Below, one piece after another: positions 1 through 5,474 of a stretch of DNA of 5,474 bases. This DNA is from Vulcanimicrobiota bacterium. Lineage in GTDB: Bacteria > Vulcanimicrobiota > Vulcanimicrobiia > Vulcanimicrobiales > Vulcanimicrobiaceae. The notes under the pieces were generated by a model, which was given only the letters and a program-made list of their open reading frames with translations, was not told where the DNA came from and did no database searches. The stretch is taken from the NCBI GenBank assembly GCA_003167055.1, contig PMUE01000354.1, positions 1 through 5,474 of the forward strand. Direction: 5' to 3'. Made by a program: the position numbers and the translations under genes. Each line of letters starts with the position of its first letter. Position 1 is the first letter of the stretch.

Positions 1-1008
1 CAATGCAATGAGCGCCCCGCTGCCGCCGTCCACTAGATAGCGAACGGCGCCGAAGCCCAGCGTGCGGGTGTAGTCTACGTCGAAAGGGACCGGCTTGGCG
101 CAGCGCAGCTCGTAGCCGATGTCTTTGGTGAGCACGGTCGCGTCGATGCCGAGTTTGGTCAAGCGGTCGCGCACGCGGTCGCGCAACAGCGTCCCGATCG
201 GCACATCGGCCAGGCGCACATGTCCGTACGCATCGCGCGCGACATTCTCGAGTCCTTTGAGTTCGTCGGCTGAGATGTGCTCGATGATGCCTTCGGCAAC
301 GACCGCAACGCCATAGTCGCGTCCCTGCGCGCGCCGCTTGACGATCGCGCCGGCGAGCACGTCGACCACTGCTTCAAGGTCCAAGGTATCGCCGGGAAAT
401 TCTTCGGGAATCACCGCCAGCGTGGCGCCGGCCGCATTGGCCATCCCGAGCGCGAGCGCGCCGGATTTGCGCCCCATGCTCACGACGATGTACCAGCGCA
501 CCGTCGTGCGCGCATCTTCGAGCAAGCTTTCGATGATCTGCGCGCCGACCGAGCGCGCGGTTTCGTATCCGAAGGTGGGCGCGTTGTCGGGCAGGGGCAA
601 ATCGTTGTCGATCGTCTTCGGAACGGTCGCCACGCCGATGCGGCCCTTCGCGTGCTCCGCGATGCGCGCCGCACCGAACGTCGTGTCGTCGCCGCCGATG
701 CAAATGAGATAGCGCACGTCGAGGGCTTCGAGCGAGCGGATCGTGCGATCCAGCGTTGCCGCGTCTTTCGCCGGGTTGGTACGCGAGGTGCGTAAGAAGG
801 AGCCGCCGCTGGACTGGATGCGCGCCGCGTCGTCGATGCCGAGCGTGGTGGTCTTGACCGGTGTTCCGGCGGCGAGATCGCGATAGCCGTCGTAGATGCC
901 GACGACACGCAGGCCCGAGTTGATCGCTTCGATCGTGGCCGAGCCGATCACGCCGTTGATGCCGGGCGCCGGACCGCCGCCGACGAGGATTGCGAGAGTA
1001 TCGCTCAT
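1..1008 (-). CDS. 6-phosphofructokinase, PPi-dependent type by signature (3' end cut off by window)
   Basis: Phosphorylates fructose 6-phosphate to fructose 1,6-bisphosphate in the cytoplasm, the committed step of glycolysis. The frame is open from ATG at 1008 to the window edge, giving 336 residues; the C-terminus is missing. Visible motifs are the N-terminal glycine-rich loop GGGPAPGIN (10-18), GGDDT (105-109), the catalytic PKTIDND (130-136), MGRKSG (178-183), VAEGI (237-241) and GYELR (298-302). Compared with E. coli PfkA, the glycine after the Asp of GGDGS is Asp108, and the glycine of PGTIDND is Lys131. In this family that Asp/Lys pair marks pyrophosphate rather than ATP as phosphoryl donor, which would make the step reversible. 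Donor use is inferred from these residues. No Shine-Dalgarno sequence lies ahead of the start. All 14 arginines in residues 1-180 use CGC or CGT. Confidence 0.93.
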   Translation of the reverse strand, partial: MSDTLAILVGGGPAPGINGVIGSATIEAINSGLRVVGIYDGYRDLAAGTPVKTTTLGIDDAARIQSSGGSFLRTSRTNPAKDAATLDRTIRSLEALDVRYLICIGGDDTTFGAARIAEHAKGRIGVATVPKTIDNDLPLPDNAPTFGYETARSVGAQIIESLLEDARTTVRWYIVVSMGRKSGALALGMANAAGATLAVIPEEFPGDTLDLEAVVDVLAGAIVKRRAQGRDYGVAVVAEGIIEHISADELKGLENVARDAYGHVRLADVPIGTLLRDRVRDRLTKLGIDATVLTKDIGYELRCAKPVPFDVDYTRTLGFGAVRYLVDGGSGALIAL

Positions 1009-1031
1009 GTGCGGAGAAATGCACGCAGAGC
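1009..1031. promoter_or_regulatory. 23-base gap between divergent start codons
   Basis: This is all the sequence between the phosphofructokinase ATG (1008, minus) and the chosen HAD-hydrolase ATG (1032, plus). It is too short for two ordinary promoters, so at least one promoter must lie inside the opposite gene, or a start is misplaced. On the plus strand, GGAG at 1013-1016 is 15 bases before the ATG, and GCAGAG at 1025-1030 is directly adjacent; neither is an ideal ribosome site. On the minus strand no purine-rich ribosome site is seen, so phosphofructokinase may be leaderless. No clear -10/-35 pair is visible. Confidence 0.4.
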
Positions 1032-1496
1032 ATGGAGCTTTCCTACGCCGCCATCTGCTTCGATCTGTTCGGCACGCTCGTCAGCGACGAGGGTGACGCG
1101 ATTCCGGGTGCGCGCGAAACGCTGGCGTCGCTCGGCGCGAGCCGCTGGGCGATCGTTACCTCGGCACCGCGCGCGGCAGCCATGGGATTGCTCGCGCGCG
1201 CGCGTTTGGTGTTGCCGCCGGTCCTGGTGACCGCCGACGACGTGGCGCGCGGCAAACCCGCGCCCGATCCGTACGCGCTCGCGGCGAAGCGACTCGCGAT
1301 CGAACCGGCGCGAGCATTGGTTATCGAGGATTCGTGGTCGGGTGTTGAATCAGCGCATGCCGCCGGGATGGAAACGGTGTTTATTTTACGCGGCCGGCCC
1401 GCGAGTTCGTGCGCGCGGGCCGATTACTACGTCGATCGATTCGATCAATTAGGCGTGGCGACCGGCGCGGGCGGAGCGTTGTTGGTCGCGTTCTGA
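1032..1496 (+). CDS. Small capless HAD-superfamily hydrolase (sugar-phosphatase-like)
   Basis: Predicted cytoplasmic HAD hydrolase of 154 residues. All four HAD motifs are present: FDLFGTLV (10-17) with nucleophile Asp11, VTSAP (42-46), the lysine of GKPAPDPY (74-81), and VIEDSWSGVESAHAAGM (97-113). The run from WAIVTSAP to EDSWSGV resembles sugar- and polyol-phosphate phosphatases of the YfbT/glycerol-phosphatase type. Two things are odd. The second motif-I Asp, the usual general acid, is Phe13. Only about 30 residues separate motifs I and II, so the helical cap of this group is missing; relatives are usually 210-230 residues. The ATG at 1032 was chosen because motif I then follows within ten residues. 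An in-frame TTG at 990 would add 14 unlikely residues inside the opposite gene. The last 14 residues look like read-through into the convergent neighbour. The substrate cannot be named. Confidence 0.82.
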   Translation: MELSYAAICFDLFGTLVSDEGDAIPGARETLASLGASRWAIVTSAPRAAAMGLLARARLVLPPVLVTADDVARGKPAPDPYALAAKRLAIEPARALVIEDSWSGVESAHAAGMETVFILRGRPASSCARADYYVDRFDQLGVATGAGGALLVAF

Positions 1497-1819
1497 CGCT
1501 GGGCGCGGAAGCGCGCTTCGTCAGCTTTGAGCTGCGCTTGCTGATCCGGCGTTAGCACCGCGTTGATCTGCTCGCGCAATTGCTTACGCGAATCAGGGTC
1601 GGGTGCGCTGCCTTTGGGATGCGCTTGACGATAGCTTTCCATCAACGATTTGATTTGTGACTTCTGCTGATCGCTGAGGTTGAGGTCGCTGAAACGGCGC
1701 ATCATACGATCGCCGTGTTGGGATTGAGCCGGCGGAGGCGGTCCTTGTTGCTGGGCGACGGCCGGTAGGGCAAGGCTCGCGGCCATGAGGCCGGCGAGCA
1801 GGGTGACTTGGAGCTTCAT
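1445..1819 (-). CDS. Secreted Spy/CpxP-like LTXXQ-motif protein
   Basis: Small exported protein of 124 residues from ATG 1819. A signal peptide is clear: MKLQ, a hydrophobic core (residues 5-19), then AVA before Q23, a good signal peptidase I site. The mature part has a Pro/Gln-rich stretch (24-34), then two LTXXQ-type helical segments, LSDQQ (48-52) and LTPDQQ (89-94), within a charged helical region, and a Pro/Ala/Asn tail. This pattern matches periplasmic Spy/CpxP-family proteins, which act as ATP-independent chaperones or envelope-stress sensors; the role here is inferred from the family. An in-frame ATG at 1828 would add MGA. The inner start is preferred because it begins directly with a basic signal peptide and has GGGTG just upstream. 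The 3' end overlaps the convergent HAD gene by 52 bases. Confidence 0.85.
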   Translation of the reverse strand: MKLQVTLLAGLMAASLALPAVAQQQGPPPPAQSQHGDRMMRRFSDLNLSDQQKSQIKSLMESYRQAHPKGSAPDPDSRKQLREQINAVLTPDQQAQLKADEARFRAQRQNATNNAPPAPVATPN

Positions 1820-1849
1820 AGCACCCATCGTATTGGGTTAGCGCCGAGT

Positions 1850-1863
1850 GCTTCCTGTGAAGC
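1850..1863. other. Short inverted repeat in the intergenic gap
   Basis: GCTTC (1850-1854) and GAAGC (1859-1863) can pair around a four-base loop. The repeat lies just after the VOC gene stop (1878) and before the LTXXQ gene start. On the minus strand no T-run follows, so a classic intrinsic terminator is not supported. It may be a weak transcript-end or mRNA-processing structure, or chance. No good promoter for the LTXXQ gene is visible in the 49-58 base gap. Confidence 0.25.
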
Positions 1864-1877
1864 AAATTAGACCCGGC

Positions 1878-2300
1878 TTAAACCTCGCGACCGACCAACT
1901 CGAGCTTCGTTCCGGCCGGGTCTTCGAAGAACACGCCCGGATAGGTCTCCATCTCCGCACTAAGCTCAAGGTTGCTTGCGCCGAGCTTACCGAGCAGCGC
2001 GATCAGCTCGTTCATCCGCTTGTATTCGACACGAAACGCGACCCGGGTGTCGTTGTTGCGATGGAGCGGATCTTCGATGAGACCGAAAAAGCGCCGCGGT
2101 TTAGTGGGATGTTCGGGCTCGTAATATTCGATCGCATTATACGATTCGAATTCGCGATGCCACTCGCCGTCAGCACCGACATAGGCGTAGCGTTTTTCCG
2201 TTAACCCGATTTCGGGCATGAGGTCGTCGTAAAACGACTCGACCGCCGCAAGCGAACGCACGCGGCAGTCGACATGATCGAATCCGTAGAACTCCGGCAC
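1878..2300 (-). CDS. VOC/glyoxalase-bleomycin resistance fold protein
   Basis: A 140-residue single-domain member of the vicinal oxygen chelate superfamily, probably cytoplasmic. The fold is recognisable from GFDHVDCRV with His9 (first metal ligand position), the following helix LAAVESFYDDLMPEIGL, the mid-domain strand region around EYYEPEH (58-64), the second module starting at TRVAFRV (85-91), and the closing FFEDPAGTKLELV (124-136) with Glu134 as last ligand. The second-module histidine, usual in H-x-A-F, is Arg86, so a standard four-ligand metal site is doubtful. The start is GTG at 2300, nine bases after the PEPCK stop, with no clear ribosome site; translation may depend on the upstream gene. 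It probably shares a transcript with pckA. Glyoxalase, dioxygenase and resistance functions all occur in this fold, and the sequence does not decide between them. Confidence 0.8.
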   Translation of the reverse strand: MPEFYGFDHVDCRVRSLAAVESFYDDLMPEIGLTEKRYAYVGADGEWHREFESYNAIEYYEPEHPTKPRRFFGLIEDPLHRNNDTRVAFRVEYKRMNELIALLGKLGASNLELSAEMETYPGVFFEDPAGTKLELVGREV

Positions 2301-2309
2301 GGGGACGCG

Positions 2310-3455
2310 TTACTTCGCGGCCGGTTTGATTGCGACGGCTTTGACGCCCGGCGACGCGTGTGCTTCGAAGCGTTTGAAGTTATCGAAGAAGAGTTGCGCC
2401 AATTTGCGCGCCTGCGCGTCGTAGGCGTTCTTGTCGGCCCACGCGTTACGCGGGTTGAGCACCTCCGACGGCACGTCGGGCACGCGCTTGGGAATATGCA
2501 ACCCAAAGAACGGCTCGGACTCGAAGTCGGCCGGAATGCGGCCTTCGATCGCGGCGTTGACCATCGCGCGCGTGTGCGCGATCGACATACGCTTGCCGAC
2601 GCCGTACGGACCGCCGGTCCAGCCGGTGTTGACCAGCCAGCATTCGACGTCGTGCGTGTCGATACGCTCGCCGAGCAGCTTTGCGTACACGGTCGGGTGA
2701 TGCACCATGAACGGTGCGCCAAAGCACGTCGAGAAGGTTGCGGTCGGTTCGGTGAGCCCGCGCTCGGTGCCGGCGACCTTCGCGGTGTAGCCGGAGAGGA
2801 AGTGATACATCGCCTGATCGCGCGAGAGTTTGGAGATCGGCGGCATGACGCCGAACGCATCCGCGGTCAGCATGATGATCGTCTTGGGCTGACCGGCCTT
2901 GCTGCCGGGGACAATATTCGGAATGAATTCGAGCGGATACGCGGAGCGCGTGTTCTCGGTCTTTTCTTCGGAATCGACGTTGAGCTCGCGGGTGCGCTCG
3001 TCGTAGACGACGTTTTCGATCACCGTCGAGAAGTGGTGCGTCGCGGCCCAAATCTCGGGCTCGGCAGTCGCCGAGAGGCGAATCACCTTCGCGTAGCAGC
3101 CGCCTTCGAAATTGAACACACCGTCGTTCGACCAGCCGTGCTCGTCGTCGCCGATCAGCGGGCGATGCGGATCCGACGACAGCGTGGTCTTGCCGGTACC
3201 CGAGAGGCCGAAGAAGATCGCCACGTCGCCGTCTTTGCCTTCGTTCGCCGAGGAGTGCATCGGTAGCACATCGCGCAGCGGCAGCAGGTAGTTCATCGTG
3301 GTGAAGATCGACTTCTTGATCTCGCCGGCGTACTGCGTGCCGCCGATGAGAATGATCCGCTTGGCGAGGTTCACCAGAACGAACGTGCTGGTGCGCGTCT
3401 TGTCGCGCGCCGGATCGGCTTCGAAGAGGGCGGCGTCTATGACGGTGAACTCCAG
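2310..3455 (-). other. pckA: ATP-type phosphoenolpyruvate carboxykinase module, N-terminally truncated
   Basis: Residues 553-933 of the hybrid frame, about 381 of the usual 520-540. The enzyme converts oxaloacetate and ATP to PEP, CO2 and ADP, the entry step of gluconeogenesis. The whole nucleotide- and metal-binding core is present: YAGEIKK (594-600), His619 in PMHSSAN, the kinase-1a P-loop GLSGTGKT (635-642), LIGDDEHGW (652-660) with metal-binding Asp655/Asp656, FNFEGGCYAK, the LTADAFG and FLSGYTAK stretches, LVNTGWTGG, and a conserved C-terminal helix. Missing is the N-terminal domain, including the TGRSPKDK-type segment whose arginine binds the substrate carboxylate. A protein starting here could not be a normal PEPCK. 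Arginine codons are almost all CGC/CGT, as in the left-hand genes. Downstream, VOC follows after nine bases. Confidence 0.9.
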
Positions 3456-5111
3456 GCCGTAGCGGTTGCGGTGACTGAGCGCATCGATGAAAAGGTCGCG
3501 CGCGGCTTCGCGCCGGCCGAGCGACCATTGGGCGTCGATCAGCCAGAACCGGCAGATCAGGAACGCGGTGACCGGCAGGCCGAAATCGTCGGCATTGGCG
3601 TAGCGCAGAACGTGCTTCTCGCGCATCAATTCGCGCTCCATGGCGGCGACGGTCGAAGCGAAGCGCGGGTCGTCGACCTCGACGACGCCGAGATCGGCGA
3701 GTAGCAGCACGCTGGCATCGAGATCGTCGGAACCGAAGGCGGCGGTAAACGCGCCGCGCTTCTCGTTCCAGGCGCCGTCGATCAGGGCGGCATGGATCGG
3801 CTCGGCGATCGAATTCCAATATTTGGCGCGATCGTTTAGCCCGATGCGGTTGGCGATTGCCGCCAGCCGCTGGCAACCCGCCCAGCACATCGCCACCGAA
3901 TGGGTGTGGATGCGCGAGCGGCCGCGATATTCCCAGATGCCGGCGTCGGGCTCGAGCGCCTTGTGCGCGGCGCGTTCACCAAGCGATTCCAGCAGATGAA
4001 ATAGCCCCTCGTCGCCGGGCCGCGGCAGACGGCGATCGAAGAACATCGGCATGGCGGCGAGAATCACGCTGCCATAGGTGTCGTGCTGGACCTGATCGAC
4101 CGCGGCATTGCCGATGCGCACCGGACCGTCGCCGCGATAGCCTTCGAGGTCGGGCGCGGTGCGTTCCTCGATGCTGGTCGTCGGCACGACGCTGTAGACG
4201 GGGCGCAACTCATGATCGAGCTTCGATGCGATCGAGAGCGTAAACGAAATGAACTCTTCCATGGTGCGCGTGGCGCCGATGCGGTTGAGCGCCTGGACGA
4301 CGAAATAAGCGTCGCGCAGCCAGCAATAGCGGTAATCCCAGGTGCGGCCCGAAGACGGCGCCTCGGGGATCGACGTGGTGTGCGCGGCGATGATGCCGCC
4401 GGTCTCGTCGAAGTTCGAAAGCTTAAGCGTGATCGCGGCGCGGATGATCGCTTCTTGCCAATCGTACGAGATCGACAGGCGGCGCACCCATTCCATCCAA
4501 TAATCGTGGGTGCGTTCGGCGAATTCCCGGCAGGTCTGCTGCAGATCGCCGGAATACGGCTCGTCGGGGCCGAACACCAGGTGCAACGGCCGTGTCAGCA
4601 CGAACGGAGCTTCGCTTTCGATCAGCGACAGCGGCGCATCCGTGGTCAGGCGGATCACGGTCGAGTCGGCGGAGTAGCGGATGTGATTGCTGCCGAGCGA
4701 ACGATTGGGCAACGGCTTGCCGTAGTCGCAGGTCGGCCGCATCCGGATGGTGATGCGCGGCAGGCCGGCAATCGGCTCGATGATGCGGAACAGTTGCGGC
4801 GGCCGGAACACGCGGCCGAACTGAAGAAAGCGCGGGGCAAAGTCGGTGATCTTCACTTTGCCGCCGTTGCGGTCGGTCAGCACGGTCGAAACGACCGCGG
4901 TGTTGCGGACATATTCCGATTGAAACTCCGCGATGTCGTCGAGCACGACATCGGAAAATCCCTTTTCTTCCTTGCCGGACACCAGCCGGCAGAAGATCGG
5001 ATCGCCGTCGAACCGCGGATAGCACCACCAGACGATGCGCGAATGCGGATCGACCAATGCGGCCGTGCGGCCGTTGCCGATGACGGCGAGGTCGAGCCCG
5101 TGATCTGTCAT
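2310..5111 (-). CDS. pckA: Hybrid ORF: GH15 glycosidase (N-terminal) fused in frame to ATP-type PEP carboxykinase (C-terminal)
   Basis: One uninterrupted frame of 933 residues starts at ATG 5111 and ends with TAA at 2310-2312. Residues 1 to about 552 are a GH15 glucoamylase/trehalase-like domain. Residues from about 553 are ATP-type phosphoenolpyruvate carboxykinase. The symbol applies only to the second half. No linker lies between them: GH15 breaks off at HRNRYGL, and PEPCK sequence begins at EFTVIDA in the next codons. Both modules are truncated at the join, so this is not a normal domain fusion of two complete enzymes. I know of no functional link between trehalose/glucan hydrolysis and PEPCK. 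The ATG at 5111 overlaps the otsB stop. A longer in-frame reading upstream to 5423 is merely the off-frame reading of otsB and is rejected. Most likely a chimeric contig joined two genomes; alternatively it is a recombination-derived, probably inactive gene. Confidence 0.85.
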   Translation of the reverse strand: MTDHGLDLAVIGNGRTAALVDPHSRIVWWCYPRFDGDPIFCRLVSGKEEKGFSDVVLDDIAEFQSEYVRNTAVVSTVLTDRNGGKVKITDFAPRFLQFGRVFRPPQLFRIIEPIAGLPRITIRMRPTCDYGKPLPNRSLGSNHIRYSADSTVIRLTTDAPLSLIESEAPFVLTRPLHLVFGPDEPYSGDLQQTCREFAERTHDYWMEWVRRLSISYDWQEAIIRAAITLKLSNFDETGGIIAAHTTSIPEAPSSGRTWDYRYCWLRDAYFVVQALNRIGATRTMEEFISFTLSIASKLDHELRPVYSVVPTTSIEERTAPDLEGYRGDGPVRIGNAAVDQVQHDTYGSVILAAMPMFFDRRLPRPGDEGLFHLLESLGERAAHKALEPDAGIWEYRGRSRIHTHSVAMCWAGCQRLAAIANRIGLNDRAKYWNSIAEPIHAALIDGAWNEKRGAFTAAFGSDDLDASVLLLADLGVVEVDDPRFASTVAAMERELMREKHVLRYANADDFGLPVTAFLICRFWLIDAQWSLGRREAARDLFIDALSHRNRYGLEFTVIDAALFEADPARDKTRTSTFVLVNLAKRIILIGGTQYAGEIKKSIFTTMNYLLPLRDVLPMHSSANEGKDGDVAIFFGLSGTGKTTLSSDPHRPLIGDDEHGWSNDGVFNFEGGCYAKVIRLSATAEPEIWAATHHFSTVIENVVYDERTRELNVDSEEKTENTRSAYPLEFIPNIVPGSKAGQPKTIIMLTADAFGVMPPISKLSRDQAMYHFLSGYTAKVAGTERGLTEPTATFSTCFGAPFMVHHPTVYAKLLGERIDTHDVECWLVNTGWTGGPYGVGKRMSIAHTRAMVNAAIEGRIPADFESEPFFGLHIPKRVPDVPSEVLNPRNAWADKNAYDAQARKLAQLFFDNFKRFEAHASPGVKAVAIKPAAK
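3447..3461 (-). other. Junction between GH15 and pckA sequence
   Basis: Read on the minus strand, TAC GGC CTG ends recognisable GH15 sequence (Y-G-L) and GAG TTC begins recognisable PEPCK sequence (E-F-T-V-I-D). The break is therefore placed to within a few codons. No inverted repeat, direct repeat, insertion-sequence end or stop codon marks it. A few bases of microhomology cannot be excluded. The change of gene family, the loss of both adjoining domain parts and the shift in arginine codon use all fall here. Confidence 0.75.
3456..5111 (-). other. GH15 glucoamylase/trehalase-like module, C-terminally truncated
   Basis: Residues 1-552 of the hybrid frame. The N-terminal beta-sandwich segment shows IGNGRTAALV (11-20) and WWCYPRFDGDPIF (28-40). 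The (alpha/alpha)6 barrel shows the family hallmark RTWDYRYCWLRDA (256-268), and GIWEYRG with Glu394 as the expected general acid. Bacterial relatives of about 600 residues continue after the final RNxxGL with a segment of the LSE(E/D) type, which carries the general base, then a GNFPQ-type region and a last helix. All of that is absent here, so this copy should not hydrolyse its alpha-glucoside. Family substrates include trehalose, dextrins and other alpha-glucans. The otsB neighbour points to trehalose metabolism. Of 19 arginines in about the first 200 residues, 7 use CGG, unlike the genes at the left. Confidence 0.88.
5108..5111 (-). promoter_or_regulatory. ATGA stop/start overlap coupling otsB to GH15
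   Basis: The TGA of otsB (5110-5108) and the ATG of the GH15 gene (5111-5109) share bases as ATGA. This is the usual layout for translational coupling. It fixes the GH15 start, since only weak purine-rich sequence (AAGG about 15 bases upstream) is available as an independent ribosome site. Confidence 0.8.
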
Positions 5112-5473
5112 TCTGCCGTGCCTGTGCCTTCGGCAGCGATGCGCGCGAGCCAGGTGCGCACGGATTCCGGCTTGTCGAAATGGCCGTTGGCGTCGGCAAA
5201 GACGCGGCCAACGGAAAAACCCAGGCCGCCGAATCTGGAAATGATGCCGAACACCGGCTCGTCGGTGACGTCGTCGCCGATGAAGATCGGGTTGCGGTCG
5301 GCAAACGGCGAGAAACTCATCAGTTCGCACACCGCGTCGGCCTTGTTGATGCCGGCCGGCTTGATCTCGACGACCAATTTGCCGGGCAGGATCTCGACCG
5401 AGCCCGCCGGCGCGCCGGCGCAAATTGCCTCGACCGCGGTGCGCACCTCACCTTCCTTGTTTGGCGCCAGGCG
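5108..5473 (-). CDS. otsB: Trehalose-6-phosphate phosphatase, C-terminal part (5' end outside window)
   Basis: Dephosphorylates trehalose 6-phosphate to trehalose in the cytoplasm, the second step of the OtsA/OtsB route. The frame is open to the right edge of the window, so the in-frame GTG at 5446 is not a true start. The 121 residues shown begin RLAPNKEGEVRTAVEAI. They include the lysine-bearing strand GKLVVEIKPAGINKADAV (numbered from the window edge, about 31-48) and the HAD motif IV GDDVTDEPVF (about 64-73), which holds the Mg-binding aspartates. The C-terminal strand-helix (GLGFSVGR, then VRTWLARIA) closes the domain. This is the last half of a protein usually 240-270 residues long. The catalytic DxD motif lies beyond the window. 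Its TGA overlaps the GH15 start. Confidence 0.92.
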   Translation of the reverse strand, partial: RLAPNKEGEVRTAVEAICAGAPAGSVEILPGKLVVEIKPAGINKADAVCELMSFSPFADRNPIFIGDDVTDEPVFGIISRFGGLGFSVGRVFADANGHFDKPESVRTWLARIAAEGTGTAE

Positions 5474-5474
5474 A

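Noticed and set aside
374..1033. Minus-strand frame of 219 codons inside the phosphofructokinase region
   Set aside because: It is an Arg/His-rich off-frame shadow of phosphofructokinase, whose own frame is open to the window edge and carries all family motifs.
1434..1450. Cluster of GATC-containing repeats (CGATCGATTCGATCAATT-like)
   Set aside because: It is in the HAD coding region (VDRFDQL). Short GATC/CGATCG words are common throughout this GC-rich window, so it is not a distinct element.
1850..1863. Intrinsic terminator for the pckA-VOC transcript
   Set aside because: The stem is only five base pairs and no U-tract follows on the minus strand. It is recorded only as an inverted repeat.
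2274..3266. Long plus-strand frame (330 codons) opposite the PEPCK sequence
   Set aside because: Its product is Arg/Gly/Val-rich without recognisable motifs, and the opposite strand encodes a highly conserved PEPCK core. It is a high-GC antisense shadow.
5407..5418. Perfect 12-base palindrome CCGGCGCGCCGG
   Set aside because: It lies within otsB coding for Ala/Gly/Pro residues in very GC-rich sequence. No pairing partner or context suggests an operator or recombination site.
5112..5423. N-terminal extension of the hybrid frame up to a TTG at 5423
   Set aside because: The translation is Arg-rich and overlaps otsB in another frame. otsB is clearly the real gene there, and the ATGA overlap fixes the GH15 start at 5111.

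Overview
The window is GC-rich, gene-dense bacterial chromosome with no RNA genes, mobile elements, CRISPR arrays or long non-coding stretches. It holds six open reading frames, five on the minus strand and one on the plus strand. Genes run off both ends.

Left part (1 to about 3450). The first gene is the N-terminal 336 residues of a phosphofructokinase with the residue signature of the pyrophosphate-dependent type. Divergent from it, only 23 bases away, is a small HAD-superfamily hydrolase that has lost its cap domain. Its 3' end overlaps tail-to-tail with a small secreted Spy/CpxP-like (LTXXQ) protein. Upstream of that, on the same strand, lie a VOC/glyoxalase-fold protein and the C-terminal two thirds of an ATP-type phosphoenolpyruvate carboxykinase (PEPCK). 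The metabolic theme is glycolysis/gluconeogenesis. Gene style and content recall soil phyla such as Candidatus Eremiobacterota, but that is an impression from memory, not a search result.

Right part (about 3455 to 5474). This holds the C-terminal end of a trehalose-6-phosphate phosphatase (OtsB), coupled by an ATGA overlap to a GH15 (glucoamylase/trehalase-like) glycosidase. From general knowledge, an otsB-GH15-otsA arrangement is typical of Alphaproteobacteria such as Bradyrhizobium-like Hyphomicrobiales. No otsA follows here.

The main oddity is at about 3447-3461. There the GH15 frame runs in frame, without a stop, into the PEPCK frame and makes a 933-residue hybrid. The GH15 half stops just before the expected catalytic-base segment, and the PEPCK half lacks roughly its first 150 residues. 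Arginine codon use also differs: CGG is absent from the first 180 codons of the phosphofructokinase but common in GH15. The simplest reading is a join between DNA from two organisms, most likely a metagenome assembly chimera. A real recombination product is less likely. I see no convincing new biological system; the fusion is what needs checking first.
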